From Actinomycetota bacterium (GTDB lineage: Bacteria; Actinomycetota; JAHEXW01; JAGVPG01), in NCBI GenBank assembly GCA_020052375.1, contig JAGVPG010000032.1:1-64000 (forward strand): a DNA stretch of 64,000 nucleotides. The letters run 5' to 3'. This document shows positions 1 through 8,458 of the stretch, piece after piece (within the stretch, counting starts at the first letter, position 1; each line of letters starts with the position of its first letter). A program made the translations under genes and the position numbers. The notes beneath the pieces are model-generated. The model worked only from the letters and a program-made list of their open reading frames with translations, was not told where the DNA came from and did no database searches.

Positions 1-888
1 ACGCTGGTGGACGAGATACTCTGGAGGGCGCTGGCACGCTACCTGTATAGATCGAAGCTGATGCCCGGCAAGCATGAGCGGATCGACGGGCTTGAGAACA
101 TAGACAAGGTCATCGAGATCGACCAATCGCCCATCGGCCGCACGCCGCGCAGCAACCCGGCCACGTATATCAAGGCATTTGACGAGATCAGAAAGATGTT
201 TTCAGAAGTGCCGGAGTCGCGCATACGTGGGTATAAGCCGGGGCGGTTCAGTTTTAACGTTACGGGCGGGAGATGCGAAAACTGCCGCGGCGACGGGCAG
301 ATAAAGATCGAGATGCATTTTTTGCCGGATGTCTATGTCACCTGCGAGGTCTGTAAAGGTAAGCGCTACAACAATGAGACGTTGGAGATAAAGTTCAAAG
401 GCAAGAACATCGCTGACGTACTCGGCATGACGGTCGAAGAGGCGTTGACGTTCTTCAAGAACATCCCGGTCATAAAGCGGAAACTCGAAACCGTGAACGA
501 CGTCGGTCTCGGGTATATAAAGATGGGACAGCCGGCTCCGACGCTTTCCGGCGGGGAAGCGCAGCGCGTGAAGCTGGCCGCCGAGTTAAGTAAAAGGGCG
601 ACCGGCAGGACGTTTTACATACTGGACGAACCTACGACCGGCCTCCACTTCGCCGACATAGACAAGTTGTTACAGGTCTTGAACCGGCTGGTCGACCAGG
701 GCAACACCGTTTTGGTGATCGAACACAACCTGGATGTAGTCAAAACGGCAGACTGGATCGTCGACCTGGGACCCGAAGGCGGAGACGCCGGCGGCTACCT
801 GATCGCCACTGGCACTCCCGAGCAAGTCACTAGGATAAAAAGGTCATATACGGGTAAATATCTTAAGCTTGTCTTAACAAAGACATAG
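1..888 (+). CDS. uvrA: Excinuclease ABC subunit A, C-terminal part (5' truncated by window edge)
   Basis: This is the C-terminal third of UvrA, the ATPase that finds bulky DNA lesions and loads UvrB in nucleotide excision repair. The frame is open from base 1, so the gene begins outside the window. Visible are the second zinc module (CxxC at about 274-285 and CxxC at about 343-354), the ABC signature LSGGEAQR at about 544-567 and the Walker B stretch [10 protein letters not shown], followed by the switch histidine in VIEHNLD. The conserved [17 protein letters not shown] segment is characteristic of UvrA. No truncation or frameshift is seen in the visible part. The family assignment is certain. 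uvrC lies 5 kb downstream, with several unrelated genes between. Confidence 0.97.
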   Translation, partial: TLVDEILWRALARYLYRSKLMPGKHERIDGLENIDKVIEIDQSPIGRTPRSNPATYIKAFDEIRKMFSEVPESRIRGYKPGRFSFNVTGGRCENCRGDGQIKIEMHFLPDVYVTCEVCKGKRYNNETLEIKFKGKNIADVLGMTVEEALTFFKNIPVIKRKLETVNDVGLGYIKMGQPAPTLSGGEAQRVKLAAELSKRATGRTFYILDEPTTGLHFADIDKLLQVLNRLVDQGNTVLVIEHNLDVVKTADWIVDLGPEGGDAGGYLIATGTPEQVTRIKRSYTGKYLKLVLTKT

Positions 889-940
889 CGTTATTATTTG
901 TTTGACCGCAGAGGACTTACTCGAGACGAGGCAAGTGATT

Positions 941-1945
941 ATGACCGACCAAGTCGAGCATTTTGTCAAGAACATCAAACTCGCAAAGCTTGTCCTACGG
1001 CTCATGAACGATCCGGAACAGCGGATAGAACCCGAGATCAATCCCACCTACCCTTTGGGGTACCGTTATCCGCTGGCTGAAGAATACCTGGGACGTTCCG
1101 CTAGGGAACAACTCGAAGAGATGGCCTCGGTAGGCCTTCTCGAAAAGGAGTTCTTTTCCAAGGAATTGGGATGTCCGATAGACCAATCGATCAACCTTTC
1201 TCTTAAGCGACACTGTCCGGACTGCGATTCTACAAATATCGTCCGGGAGGAACTTATCGAACACATTCCTTGCGGTCTAGTTGCTCCTGAAACGGAATTT
1301 AAAGACGGAAAATGTCCAAAATGCGGGCGGGAACTCAAGAAGCTTGGCGTTGACTACTTGAAGCAGGGACAGAAGTATGTCTGCCAGAACTGCCAGAAGA
1401 ATTTCCAGGAACCCGTCGAGAAAGCGATGTGCCTGCGCGATAAACACTCATTCCTGTTGGATGATGCCGTCGAGGTGAATCTGTATTCGTATAAGGTCAC
1501 AAAGCTGCTGCAGGAAGAGATAAATAAGGCACTCGACCAGCAAAAATATATGGGTGACAAGATCAAAGAACTCGGTTTCTCCGTCCAATCGCCGGGCATC
1601 TTGAAAGGCAAGTCGGGTGTAGCCCACGATTTCTTTATGGTAGCTTCATCAGGCGGCGGTTTTATGAAAGTCAACATAATCATAGAACTGCTGGGTGACA
1701 CCGAGATCGACAAGGATGAAGTCTTAAGCCTGTACGCGAAGGCGACGGACGCAAACGCTCAAGGAGTACTGCTCGGCGCCATACCGGTTCTGACCGCCGA
1801 GGCAAAAGCAATCGCCGAAAGCTATCAGATCGCGTACGTCGAGGCGGATGAGCTATCCGGCGCTTCAGAGAAGATGGTCCGGAAATTTGCGGAACTAGTC
1901 GAAACGCCGGAAGAGCGTATAACGGAACTATTTTCGCCAAAGTAG
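941..1945 (+). CDS. TackOD1-like zinc-binding protein with nuclease-like C-terminal domain
   Basis: This 334-residue protein has unknown function. Residues 35-50 carry a YPLGYRYPL-type motif. Residues 91-152 form a cysteine-rich module (C92xxC95, H108/C111, C125xxC128, C148xxC151) containing APETEF and CPKCGRELKKLGVDY. I recognise these as the pattern of the thaumarchaeal output domain 1 (TackOD1), thought to be a metal-binding output module of signalling proteins. Residues about 205-320 form a separate alpha/beta domain with HDFF (D230) and a strand IIIEL (E249), reminiscent of the restriction-endonuclease fold, although a clear ExK is not visible. ATG 941 is chosen because GAGG at 928-931 lies 9 bases upstream; GTG 935 is an alternative. 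It follows uvrA by about 50 bases and could be co-transcribed with it. Domain naming is from memory of the motifs. Confidence 0.6.
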   Translation: MTDQVEHFVKNIKLAKLVLRLMNDPEQRIEPEINPTYPLGYRYPLAEEYLGRSAREQLEEMASVGLLEKEFFSKELGCPIDQSINLSLKRHCPDCDSTNIVREELIEHIPCGLVAPETEFKDGKCPKCGRELKKLGVDYLKQGQKYVCQNCQKNFQEPVEKAMCLRDKHSFLLDDAVEVNLYSYKVTKLLQEEINKALDQQKYMGDKIKELGFSVQSPGILKGKSGVAHDFFMVASSGGGFMKVNIIIELLGDTEIDKDEVLSLYAKATDANAQGVLLGAIPVLTAEAKAIAESYQIAYVEADELSGASEKMVRKFAELVETPEERITELFSPK

Positions 1946-1961
1946 AGAGGAGTGTTTCGTT

Positions 1962-2273
1962 GTGATGACCCTAGCTCATGGTATCGAGTTGGCAGTCGGT
2001 ATAATTCTCGAAGTGGCTCTTGTTTTTGCGGCAGCTATGTTTCGAAGATCATATATGAAGACAAAGGATAGATCCGCTTACGTATTGGCGATCGTATTTG
2101 CTTTTGCGGCATTGGTTAAGCTGCCCGAGGTGATCTTTAGTCACGGTCTTCAGATGGATATCCCGATATTGGAATCGATGCATGACCTTCTCTTTGTATT
2201 TGTCATCCTCGCGATAGCCTGGGCTCTCTGGCCAAGATCGACATGGAAAATGAAACTAAAGGAAAAGAGCTAG
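1962..2273 (+). CDS. Small membrane protein of unknown function
   Basis: This is a 103-residue protein with three predicted membrane helices (about residues 5-27, 40-58 and 70-90) and a basic C-terminal tail. I do not recognise a family. It begins 16 bases after the TackOD1-like gene with a good ribosome binding site (AGAGGAG at about 1946-1952). GTG 1962 and ATG 1965 are both possible starts. Tight spacing suggests co-transcription with the upstream gene, so it may be a membrane partner of it; that is inference. It converges with the glycosyltransferase gene, whose stop codon lies 4 bases away on the other strand. Confidence 0.6.
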   Translation: MMTLAHGIELAVGIILEVALVFAAAMFRRSYMKTKDRSAYVLAIVFAFAALVKLPEVIFSHGLQMDIPILESMHDLLFVFVILAIAWALWPRSTWKMKLKEKS

Positions 2274-2277
2274 AAAC

Positions 2278-3711
2278 TCACCAGACGATCTCTTTACGTG
2301 TAAGATACCTGTATAGAGCGATGATCCGTATAATTGCCAGCAGTTGATGGTATACAAGCATCACCGGAGCGTAAACTGCTTTTAGACATAACTTTTTATC
2401 GTCGGACATCAAACCCGCCGTTGCTATAACCAGAAATTCCAGCGTCAGGTAGAAATAGGTCAAGAGAAGCCATAGGCCGGTGATGTTTTTGGTCAATAAG
2501 AAAGGGATCAAAAGGTAGATCGGGCGAGCTACGACGCTGATTATCTCAAAGAAGATCGTCTCCGGAAGCAGACCGAACCCCAATGCAGGAAAACGTCGAG
2601 AGAAGATAAAGGTCCTATGTTTGAAAAGTGTCTGAAAAAGTCCTACATCCCAGCGGATCCTCTGTTTGACAAACGTTTTAAATGTTGCCGGAGCGTCTGT
2701 GTAACATACGGCTTTCTCGGAGAACAAGACCCGTTTCTTTAACCGGTAGAGTTTCCATGTCAGATCCAGGTCCTCCGTTATTATATCTGCGTCCCAGGCT
2801 CCGACCTTGTTGAGCAGGTCTTTCTTAAACGCGCCATAGGCGCCGGATATGATCAGGACGGCCTGGTAAAGATCCGTCTGAAACGGCTTCGCCATCTCCA
2901 TCATCACCAGGTATTCTATCTGCTGTATCTTGACCAGGACATTCTTCCCTGGATTGACTCTCACGTTACCGCCCACCGCGGCGACGTCATCGCGCGTCAA
3001 AGGACTCAATAACTCTCTGAGAGACGGTTTTGCGACTATCGTGTCGTCATCGATCACAACGACGGTATCGCCTCTTGCGAACGTCAGACCGAACATTATC
3101 GCCCCGGTCTTTTTTCCGCTGCAGGTCTCACGGGAGATCAATTTGATATTGTCCCCGTAGCGTAAAGCTACTTCTTTGGTTGCGTCCGTGGATCCGTCAT
3201 CGACTACCAGCACCTCTTTGTTTTGATAGTCAAGGGCCAGAACGCCGTCTAGAGTCGGGCCGAGAACGTCTTCGCTATTGTGACAGGGTATTATAATAGA
3301 AACGAAGGGTTCGTGCGGCGCGGGTCCGCTAGTCAGAGTTTCCTCAAACGTTCGTAGGTCTCCTCTGGTTTTTGCCAGTTTTCTAAGGACGGATATCTGT
3401 TTGCGTGAACCTTCGGAAGCACGATCGTATTTTTCTTCCAGGTGTTTGATCTTCTGGCGTAACCGGTCGATCCGGCGCCGGCTTAAGAACAGTCTTGACG
3501 ATCTTAATACCTTGAAAAGCTTGGTCCAGTTTATTACAAGCACACGCACGGCGTATTGCCAGAAGAAGTCGAATACTAACGCAAATCCCAGGATCAACAT
3601 GATATCGAACAGCGAAAGTCTGCTGATCGGTTGCCAAAATACTTTGTATGCCGAGTTGACTATGATCGTTCCATTCATATTGACCATAGCGTAACCGTAA
3701 TGATTTGCCAT
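2278..3711 (-). CDS. Membrane-bound family 2 processive glycosyltransferase
   Basis: This 477-residue protein is a GT2 enzyme of the hyaluronan/chitin/poly-GlcNAc synthase type. It is expected to polymerise or transfer sugars from a nucleotide sugar at the membrane. An N-terminal helix (about 30-60) is followed by a charged coiled-coil stretch. The GT-A domain then begins with FVSIIIPCHN and carries VVDDGST (first Asp), VVIDDDT (DxD), the acceptor-site TEDLDLTWK and the processive QxxRW motif as KQRIRW. Two or three helices close the C-terminus. Product and sugar cannot be read from sequence. It is divergent from hisG, with only 56 bases between the start codons. Confidence 0.9.
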   Translation of the reverse strand: MANHYGYAMVNMNGTIIVNSAYKVFWQPISRLSLFDIMLILGFALVFDFFWQYAVRVLVINWTKLFKVLRSSRLFLSRRRIDRLRQKIKHLEEKYDRASEGSRKQISVLRKLAKTRGDLRTFEETLTSGPAPHEPFVSIIIPCHNSEDVLGPTLDGVLALDYQNKEVLVVDDGSTDATKEVALRYGDNIKLISRETCSGKKTGAIMFGLTFARGDTVVVIDDDTIVAKPSLRELLSPLTRDDVAAVGGNVRVNPGKNVLVKIQQIEYLVMMEMAKPFQTDLYQAVLIISGAYGAFKKDLLNKVGAWDADIITEDLDLTWKLYRLKKRVLFSEKAVCYTDAPATFKTFVKQRIRWDVGLFQTLFKHRTFIFSRRFPALGFGLLPETIFFEIISVVARPIYLLIPFLLTKNITGLWLLLTYFYLTLEFLVIATAGLMSDDKKLCLKAVYAPVMLVYHQLLAIIRIIALYRYLTRKEIVW

Positions 3712-3767
3712 TTCTACCTTCTTCTCTTAGAATTGAAAGATGTTTTAGACGATCATGGGAGGATTGC

Positions 3768-4640
3768 ATGCTAGCGTTAGCATTACCGAAAGGCAGTCTG
3801 GAAGAGCAGACGCTGGAACTATTCGAACAAGCGGACCTTAAGGTCCTTCGCGGCGCGCGGGAGTATAACCCGACGATCGACGATCCGAGGATCGGCAAGG
3901 TAAAGATCTTGAGGCCGCAGGAGATACCGTCTTATGTCGCTGACGGCTACTTCGACCTGGGAATATCAGGCGCCGACTGCGTTCTGGAGTCGGGGGCTGA
4001 TGTCGTTAGTGTTGCCGAGATGCCTTACGCCAAGACGGGTTCGGGAACGATCAAGATGGTGATCGCCGTCGCTGCGGATTCATCCGTCAAGGAGCCGGAG
4101 GATATCGCCTCGGGTAGCCGCGTCACTACGGAGTTCCCTAATATCACCAAGGCGTATTTTGAGAAACTAGGCATACCCGTAAAGATCTTTTTCTCATACG
4201 GCGCCAGCGAAGCCAAGATACCGGAGCTCATGGATGTCGTGGTCGACCTTACGGAGACAGGCGCCACGCTGGTCAAGAACCAGTTGAAGATCATCGGTAC
4301 GGTCGGTGAGTATCCGACGAAGTTGATAGCTAATAAAGCAGCGTGGGCTGATCCTTCAAAGAAACAAGCCATCGAGGAGATAAAAACGCTTCTTCTGGGA
4401 GTCATACAAGCACGCGGACGCGTTCTGATATCGATGAATGTGGCTAAGACCGATCTGGACGCGGTGATCCAAGCGTTACCGGCGATGAAAAAACCGACGG
4501 TTTCATCTTTGACAGACAGCGAGTATGTCGAGGTGACGACCGTCGTCGAGAAGAAAGGCGTCAATGTTTTATTGCCAAAATTAAAAGCTGCCGGCGCCGA
4601 GGACATACTGGAGATACCGATCAGTAAAATAGTCAAATAG
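3768..4640 (+). CDS. hisG: ATP phosphoribosyltransferase, long form
   Basis: HisG catalyses the first step of histidine synthesis, joining ATP and PRPP to give phosphoribosyl-ATP. The protein of 290 residues starts MLALALPKGSLEEQTLELF, a typical HisG opening. It carries the PRPP-binding loop region DLTETGATL and a C-terminal ACT-like regulatory domain (about residues 215-290, including the EVTTVVEKKGVN stretch). The length therefore fits the long, histidine-inhibited form, which does not need HisZ. ATG 3768 is chosen over upstream starts because GGGAGG (about 3757-3762) sits 5 bases before it and the family N-terminus begins here. It stands apart from other his genes in this window. The downstream gene is rubrerythrin, separated by heptamer repeats. 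Confidence 0.96.
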   Translation: MLALALPKGSLEEQTLELFEQADLKVLRGAREYNPTIDDPRIGKVKILRPQEIPSYVADGYFDLGISGADCVLESGADVVSVAEMPYAKTGSGTIKMVIAVAADSSVKEPEDIASGSRVTTEFPNITKAYFEKLGIPVKIFFSYGASEAKIPELMDVVVDLTETGATLVKNQLKIIGTVGEYPTKLIANKAAWADPSKKQAIEEIKTLLLGVIQARGRVLISMNVAKTDLDAVIQALPAMKKPTVSSLTDSEYVEVTTVVEKKGVNVLLPKLKAAGAEDILEIPISKIVK

Positions 4641-4642
4641 CT

Positions 4643-4707
4643 GGTAGCCAGTAGCTAGTAGCGAGTAGCAAAAAATGTTACAAGCCACAAGCTACAAGCC
4701 ACAAGCT
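4643..4707. repeat. Two heptamer tandem arrays upstream of rubrerythrin
   Basis: Four heptamers of the form RGTAGCN occupy 4643-4670 (GGTAGCC, AGTAGCT, AGTAGCG, AGTAGCA). After a short A-rich spacer, four heptamers of the form ACAAGCY occupy 4680-4707. Both arrays lie in the short gap between hisG and the rubrerythrin gene, just before its ribosome binding site (GAGGAGGGGG at 4711-4720). Similar 7-bp arrays recur before the DUF5666 gene and ruvB in this window. Function is unknown. Confidence 0.85.
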
Positions 4708-4727
4708 CTTGTGAGGAGGGGGATGCT

Positions 4728-5231
4728 GTGGGAGTGAACGGGAAGACGGAGAAGGACTTGATGGAAGCGTTTGCGGGCGAATCGCAGGCAAACCGCAAGT
4801 ACCTCGCTTTCGCTAAGAAAGCTGAAAGCGAAGGACACAGCCAAGCCGCTAAGCTTTTCAGAGCGGCAGCTCATTCGGAGACGATCCACGCCCATAAACA
4901 TCTTGGTTTCCTGGGGGGGATCAAAGAAACACCCGCCAATATCCAGGCGTCCATAGAGGGTGAGACATACGAGTTCACGGAGATGTATCCCGCGTTCAAA
5001 GCGGATGCCCAGCAAGAAGGATTCGATGACGTCGCGGAGTATATAAGTTTTGTTACAAAAGTAGAAAAAGAGCATTCGCAGCTATATCAAAAAGAGCTGG
5101 ATAATCTTGGTAACAATGCAGATGTCGACTACTATGTCTGCGGATTCTGCGGCCATGTTCATGAAGGCGCGGCTCCCGAAAAGTGTCCGGTCTGCGGCGC
5201 GCCGCAAAGCAAGTTCAGCAAGGTCGATTAG
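4728..5231 (+). CDS. Rubrerythrin
   Basis: Rubrerythrin is a non-haem di-iron peroxidase that reduces hydrogen peroxide in the cytoplasm of anaerobes. The 167-residue protein has the ferritin-like four-helix part (residues about 8-130), with iron ligands in AFAGESQANRKY, AAAHSETIHAHKH and FVTKVEKEHSQLY. A C-terminal rubredoxin-like site follows, with CGFCGHVHEG and CPVCGAP (two CxxC pairs). GTG 4728 is preceded by a strong GAGGAGGGGG. A membrane protein starts 2 bases after the stop, suggesting an operon. The gene supports an anaerobic or microaerobic lifestyle. Confidence 0.96.
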   Translation: MGVNGKTEKDLMEAFAGESQANRKYLAFAKKAESEGHSQAAKLFRAAAHSETIHAHKHLGFLGGIKETPANIQASIEGETYEFTEMYPAFKADAQQEGFDDVAEYISFVTKVEKEHSQLYQKELDNLGNNADVDYYVCGFCGHVHEGAAPEKCPVCGAPQSKFSKVD

Positions 5232-5233
5232 TA

Positions 5234-6016
5234 GTGAGTACAACGTTCTGGTCGCACTGGATCTGGCCTCTAGCCACATCCATCGTCGGTTTCGTTTTCA
5301 TGGGTCTGCTGATGGCCCAGTATCTAAAAAGGAGAAGGATACACCAGCTCGCATGGGCCATAGGTTTTTTCTTATATGCGGCGTCAGCGTTGATGGAGTT
5401 TTACTCTGAATTCACGCAGAACTGGGACCCGACGATGTACAGGTTCTATTATGTGATGGCGGCAATACTCGTCGCGTTTCTGGGCCTAGGTACAATCTAC
5501 CTGGTCTCCAAGAACAAAATATGGGGCCATGCGTTCTTTGGATACATACTCGTCGTACTGGCGGCGTTCCTGTATTTTGCGCTGACCGCGGCCCTGAAAG
5601 ATCCGGCTGCGAACCTAGTACCCGGAATAACGGTCGGGGGTCAAGCTATGCCGGGTAGTGTCAGGATATTCTCTTTCTTCTTTACGATACCCGGAACGCT
5701 GGCCCTCCTGGGAGGATCGATATATTCGATCATCATATTCTACGGTAAAAAGGAATACGCCTATAGGGTATGGGCTAATGTCCTGATCATTATAGGTACG
5801 ATGGTCATAGCGGGAGCCGGGAGCATGGCCAGGACCGGGAGAAGTATAGGTTTATATCCCGCCGAGATGATTGGCGCAGCCGTGCTTCTGTGGGGTTTTC
5901 TGACTGCCGGCACGTTGCAGAAGGGCGCTAAGGCAAGGGCGGTCGAACTCGCGGAGATGGAACCGCAGGATGTCAAGGAAGACAAGGTAGAGATATTCGA
6001 CGTAGACGTTCTTTAG
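5234..6016 (+). CDS. Seven-helix membrane protein of unknown function
   Basis: This 260-residue integral membrane protein has about seven hydrophobic helices and an acidic cytoplasmic tail (EMEPQDVKEDKVEIFDVDVL). I do not recognise the family and see no catalytic motif. GTG 5234 is chosen because it lies 2 bases after the rubrerythrin stop; the longer frame would overlap the rubrerythrin coding sequence. Close spacing with rubrerythrin and with the DUF167 gene (10 bases downstream) suggests co-transcription. A role in redox stress is conceivable from position only. Confidence 0.7.
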   Translation: MSTTFWSHWIWPLATSIVGFVFMGLLMAQYLKRRRIHQLAWAIGFFLYAASALMEFYSEFTQNWDPTMYRFYYVMAAILVAFLGLGTIYLVSKNKIWGHAFFGYILVVLAAFLYFALTAALKDPAANLVPGITVGGQAMPGSVRIFSFFFTIPGTLALLGGSIYSIIIFYGKKEYAYRVWANVLIIIGTMVIAGAGSMARTGRSIGLYPAEMIGAAVLLWGFLTAGTLQKGAKARAVELAEMEPQDVKEDKVEIFDVDVL

Positions 6017-6026
6017 CGGTACGCTC

Positions 6027-6248
6027 ATGCTGATAGACGTGCGCGTCATCCCGAACGCCAAGAAGACCGCTATAACCCAGGAAGAAGGCCGACTCAAAGT
6101 ATATCTGACCGCGAGACCTATCGAAGGAAAAGCCAACAAAGCGTTGCTCGATGCATTATCCGATCATTTTGATGTGCCCAGATCCCGCATTAAAATAATC
6201 AGAGGAGACAGGACTCGAGACAAGGTCGTTGAGGTCAGTGAACGGTAA
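6027..6248 (+). CDS. DUF167/YggU family protein
   Basis: This is a 73-residue protein of the DUF167 (YggU) family, small alpha/beta proteins of unknown molecular function that are widespread in bacteria and archaea. Family hallmarks are RVIPNAKKTAI near the start, LTARPIEGKANKALL in the middle and IKIIRGDRTRDKVVEV at the end. The full family length is present. Its last codons overlap the uvrC start by about 10 bases, indicating translational coupling with uvrC. Confidence 0.9.
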   Translation: MLIDVRVIPNAKKTAITQEEGRLKVYLTARPIEGKANKALLDALSDHFDVPRSRIKIIRGDRTRDKVVEVSER

Positions 6249-8052
6249 GCTTCTAAAGAAAGTGCCCAACAAGCCGGGCGTTTATTTATTCAAAGATAAA
6301 AGCGACCGGGTGATCTACGTAGGCAAGGCCAAAGCTCTAAAGAAACGCATGTCCTCATATTTCCAGAAGACGCATGCCGATAATCAGAAGACCCGGATGC
6401 TGGTCGGCCATATCACCTCCTTCGATTTTGTCGTTACGGATAGCGAGTCGGAAGCTCTGATGCTGGAAAACAACCTGATCAAGCGATATAAGCCGCATTA
6501 CAACATAGATCTTCGAGATGACAAGAGCTATCCGTATCTGGCCATAAGTTACGATGACGAATTTCCCCGTCTCTACATCACGCGGGAACTCCATAGAAAA
6601 GGCACTCTGTATTTCGGGCCGTACGCCCAGGTGGCAAACATAAGAAAGACTCTGGATATGCTGCGCGGCGTTTTTCCCATACGCACATACGCGCGAAAAC
6701 GCCCCTCACGCTCATCGTCCCATCCGTTCCTTGACTACCACATAAAATGGGGATTGACCGGGAAGATCGAAGAACTGGACGTAGATGAGTACAGGAAGGT
6801 GATCGACCAGGTCAAAGATTTCCTGGAAGGTAAAGACATGTCGGTCATCAAGCGGATGGAAAAAGAGATGAGGACGGCGGCGAGGAATACGGAATTCGAG
6901 CAAGCGGCACGCTTGAGGGACAGGATCGATGCCGCCAGATATCTTCAGGAACAGCAAAAGGTGGTCAGCGAGAAACGCATAGACAGGGATATAGTCGGAC
7001 TGGTCGAGAAAGAGGGGACTGTTTATATAAGGATTCTGTTCGTCCGGTCAGGCAAGCTGATCGGCTCGCGAGGGTTCGTCCTTGAAAGAGACCAGGTGGA
7101 TGACGATGTTCTGGCCTCGTTCCTGGAGGGTTTCTACGCTGAAGCGAGCCAGGTGCCGAAAGAAATCTTGCTGCCGAGAGCGCCTCTAAGGGTGGATGTG
7201 CTGGAACAATGGCTGAGTGAGAAAAGGGGCACCAGGGTGGATGTCTCAGTTCCTCAAAGGGGAGAGAAGAAAGACCTGGTCAAGATGGCTGTGACCAATG
7301 CCGGATATGCTTACGAGGTATATCGGATACATAATATCGGCGGTACTTTTGACCCGGCTACGGTTCTCGCCGGATTGCAGGAACATCTCGAGTTGCCTGT
7401 TCTACCATACCGTATTGAATGTTTCGACATATCGACTCTTCAGGGTACGGAGACCGTCGCTTCAATGGTCGTTTTTGAGAACAGCAGGTCGAAACGTTCG
7501 GATTACAGGAAGTTCAGGATCAAGCGCGTCAGCGGACAGGACGACTTCGGCTCGATGGTGGAGGTCCTGAAAAGAAGACTGTCGCATCTGGCTTCCCCGA
7601 TACCTGACGCCCGGTTTGCGTCCAAGCCCGATCTCCTGGTCGTAGACGGTGGCAAGCCGCAACTTACAGCCGCTTTAAAGGCGATGGACGACCTCGATAT
7701 AGAGGATGTCCCGGTCATAGCGCTCGCTAAAAGGGAAGAAGAGATATACGTTCCGGGAAAAGTGGAGCCACTGGCTCTTTCCAAACGCGATCCCGCGCTG
7801 AACCTTATCCGCCAACTACGCGACGAGGCGCACCGGTTCGCTGTAGGTTATCACCGCGAACGCAGAGGTAAAAGGATGGTCTCTTCCGTTTTCGATAAGA
7901 TCCCGGGTGTCGGACCGAAACGCAAGAAGGCGCTTATCAAACACTTCGGCACCCCCGACATTGTCTACAAAAGCACAGTTGATGAAATCGCAGAAGCCCC
8001 CGGCATCTCAAACGAACTCGCGAACACGATCTACGAACACCTCCATAAGTGA
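6238..8052 (+). CDS. uvrC: Excinuclease ABC subunit C
   Basis: UvrC is the dual-incision nuclease of nucleotide excision repair, cutting on both sides of the lesion in the UvrB-DNA complex. Domains in order are the GIY-YIG nuclease (PGVYLFKDKSDRVIYVGKA, about residues 12-90), a UVR motif that contacts UvrB (about 195-230), the RNase H-like endonuclease half (IECFDISTLQGTETVASMV, with later VDGGKPQL), and tandem helix-hairpin-helix motifs at the end (IPGVGPKRKKALIKHFG). Length of about 604 residues is normal. GTG 6238 is preferred; TTG 6229 is an in-frame alternative three codons upstream. It overlaps the DUF167 gene. Confidence 0.96.
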   Translation: MNGKLLKKVPNKPGVYLFKDKSDRVIYVGKAKALKKRMSSYFQKTHADNQKTRMLVGHITSFDFVVTDSESEALMLENNLIKRYKPHYNIDLRDDKSYPYLAISYDDEFPRLYITRELHRKGTLYFGPYAQVANIRKTLDMLRGVFPIRTYARKRPSRSSSHPFLDYHIKWGLTGKIEELDVDEYRKVIDQVKDFLEGKDMSVIKRMEKEMRTAARNTEFEQAARLRDRIDAARYLQEQQKVVSEKRIDRDIVGLVEKEGTVYIRILFVRSGKLIGSRGFVLERDQVDDDVLASFLEGFYAEASQVPKEILLPRAPLRVDVLEQWLSEKRGTRVDVSVPQRGEKKDLVKMAVTNAGYAYEVYRIHNIGGTFDPATVLAGLQEHLELPVLPYRIECFDISTLQGTETVASMVVFENSRSKRSDYRKFRIKRVSGQDDFGSMVEVLKRRLSHLASPIPDARFASKPDLLVVDGGKPQLTAALKAMDDLDIEDVPVIALAKREEEIYVPGKVEPLALSKRDPALNLIRQLRDEAHRFAVGYHRERRGKRMVSSVFDKIPGVGPKRKKALIKHFGTPDIVYKSTVDEIAEAPGISNELANTIYEHLHK

Positions 8053-8095
8053 CGACTTTCAATAGTATTGTGCAAACCGGGCACTGTATGTTTAT

Positions 8096-8119
8096 GTAGC
8101 CGCCGACCTTCAGGTCGGC
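8096..8119. repeat. Dispersed GCCGACCT hairpin repeat, copy 1
   Basis: Hairpin GCCGACCT (8102-8109), loop TC, AGGTCGGC (8112-8119), preceded by TGTAGC. An inverted copy lies at 8413-8438 and further copies at 33859-33884 and 34971-34995. Together the two local copies bracket most of the 406-base gene-free stretch 8053-8458, which otherwise holds other dispersed repeats and no credible gene. Confidence 0.85.
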
Positions 8120-8125
8120 TAACCC

Positions 8126-8171
8126 CGTCGTGTCGTTGCGAGGGAGCGAAGCGACCGAAGCAATCTGCGCA
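8126..8171. repeat. Dispersed intergenic repeat of the GCGAGGGAGCGAAGCGACC type
   Basis: The sequence GTCGTTGCGAGGGAGCGAAG continues into GCGACCGAAGCAATCT. It matches a short repeat type that I know as common between genes of many environmental bacteria. A degenerate relative lies at 33783-33825. It contains the small inverted repeat GTCGTTGCG / GCGA-GCGAC. No function is known. Confidence 0.7.
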
Positions 8172-8273
8172 AAAGTGAGTGGCTGGTAAAGGTTGAAGTA
8201 AATCTTCTCGCTAAAGATATCCGCTCGAAGAATTCTTCAACCTCCTCAACCACAGAATGTATAAAGGTAAACG

Positions 8274-8316
8274 CTGTCATCCTTGAGGAGGTCGCCGAAG
8301 GCGACCGACGAAGGAA
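8274..8316. repeat. Dispersed intergenic repeat of the TCATCCTTGAGGAGG type
   Basis: TGTCATCCTTGAGGAGGTCG followed by CCGAAGGCGACCGACGAAGG forms a hairpin (GGTCGCC / GGCGACC) and resembles another repeat type common between genes of environmental bacteria. It lies between the two inverted GCCGACCT copies. Upstream, GGTTGAAG (8191-8198) and CTTCAACC (8235-8242) form a further foldback. Confidence 0.65.
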
Positions 8317-8412
8317 CCAAGCAATATGCAAACGTGCAGGTAAACGACATCATTGTGAGGTTAAAGCAAGAAGAAAATCTCGGAGTTTTGCAGGACTCAT
8401 CTGTTTGGGGTC

Positions 8413-8438
8413 AGCCGACCTGAAGGTCGGCTGCTACA
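8413..8438. repeat. Dispersed GCCGACCT hairpin repeat, copy 2 (inverted)
   Basis: AGCCGACCT (8413-8421), loop GA, AGGTCGGCT (8424-8432), then GCTACA. This is the reverse complement of the layout of copy 1 at 8096, so the two copies form inverted borders about 340 bases apart. Confidence 0.85.
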
Positions 8439-8458
8439 AGATATTCAGCTCTTCAGCG

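Noticed and set aside
8119-8331. Short arginine/serine-rich frame in the 8.05-8.46 kb gap
   Set aside because: It is translated from dispersed intergenic repeats and shows no protein-like conservation or ribosome binding site.
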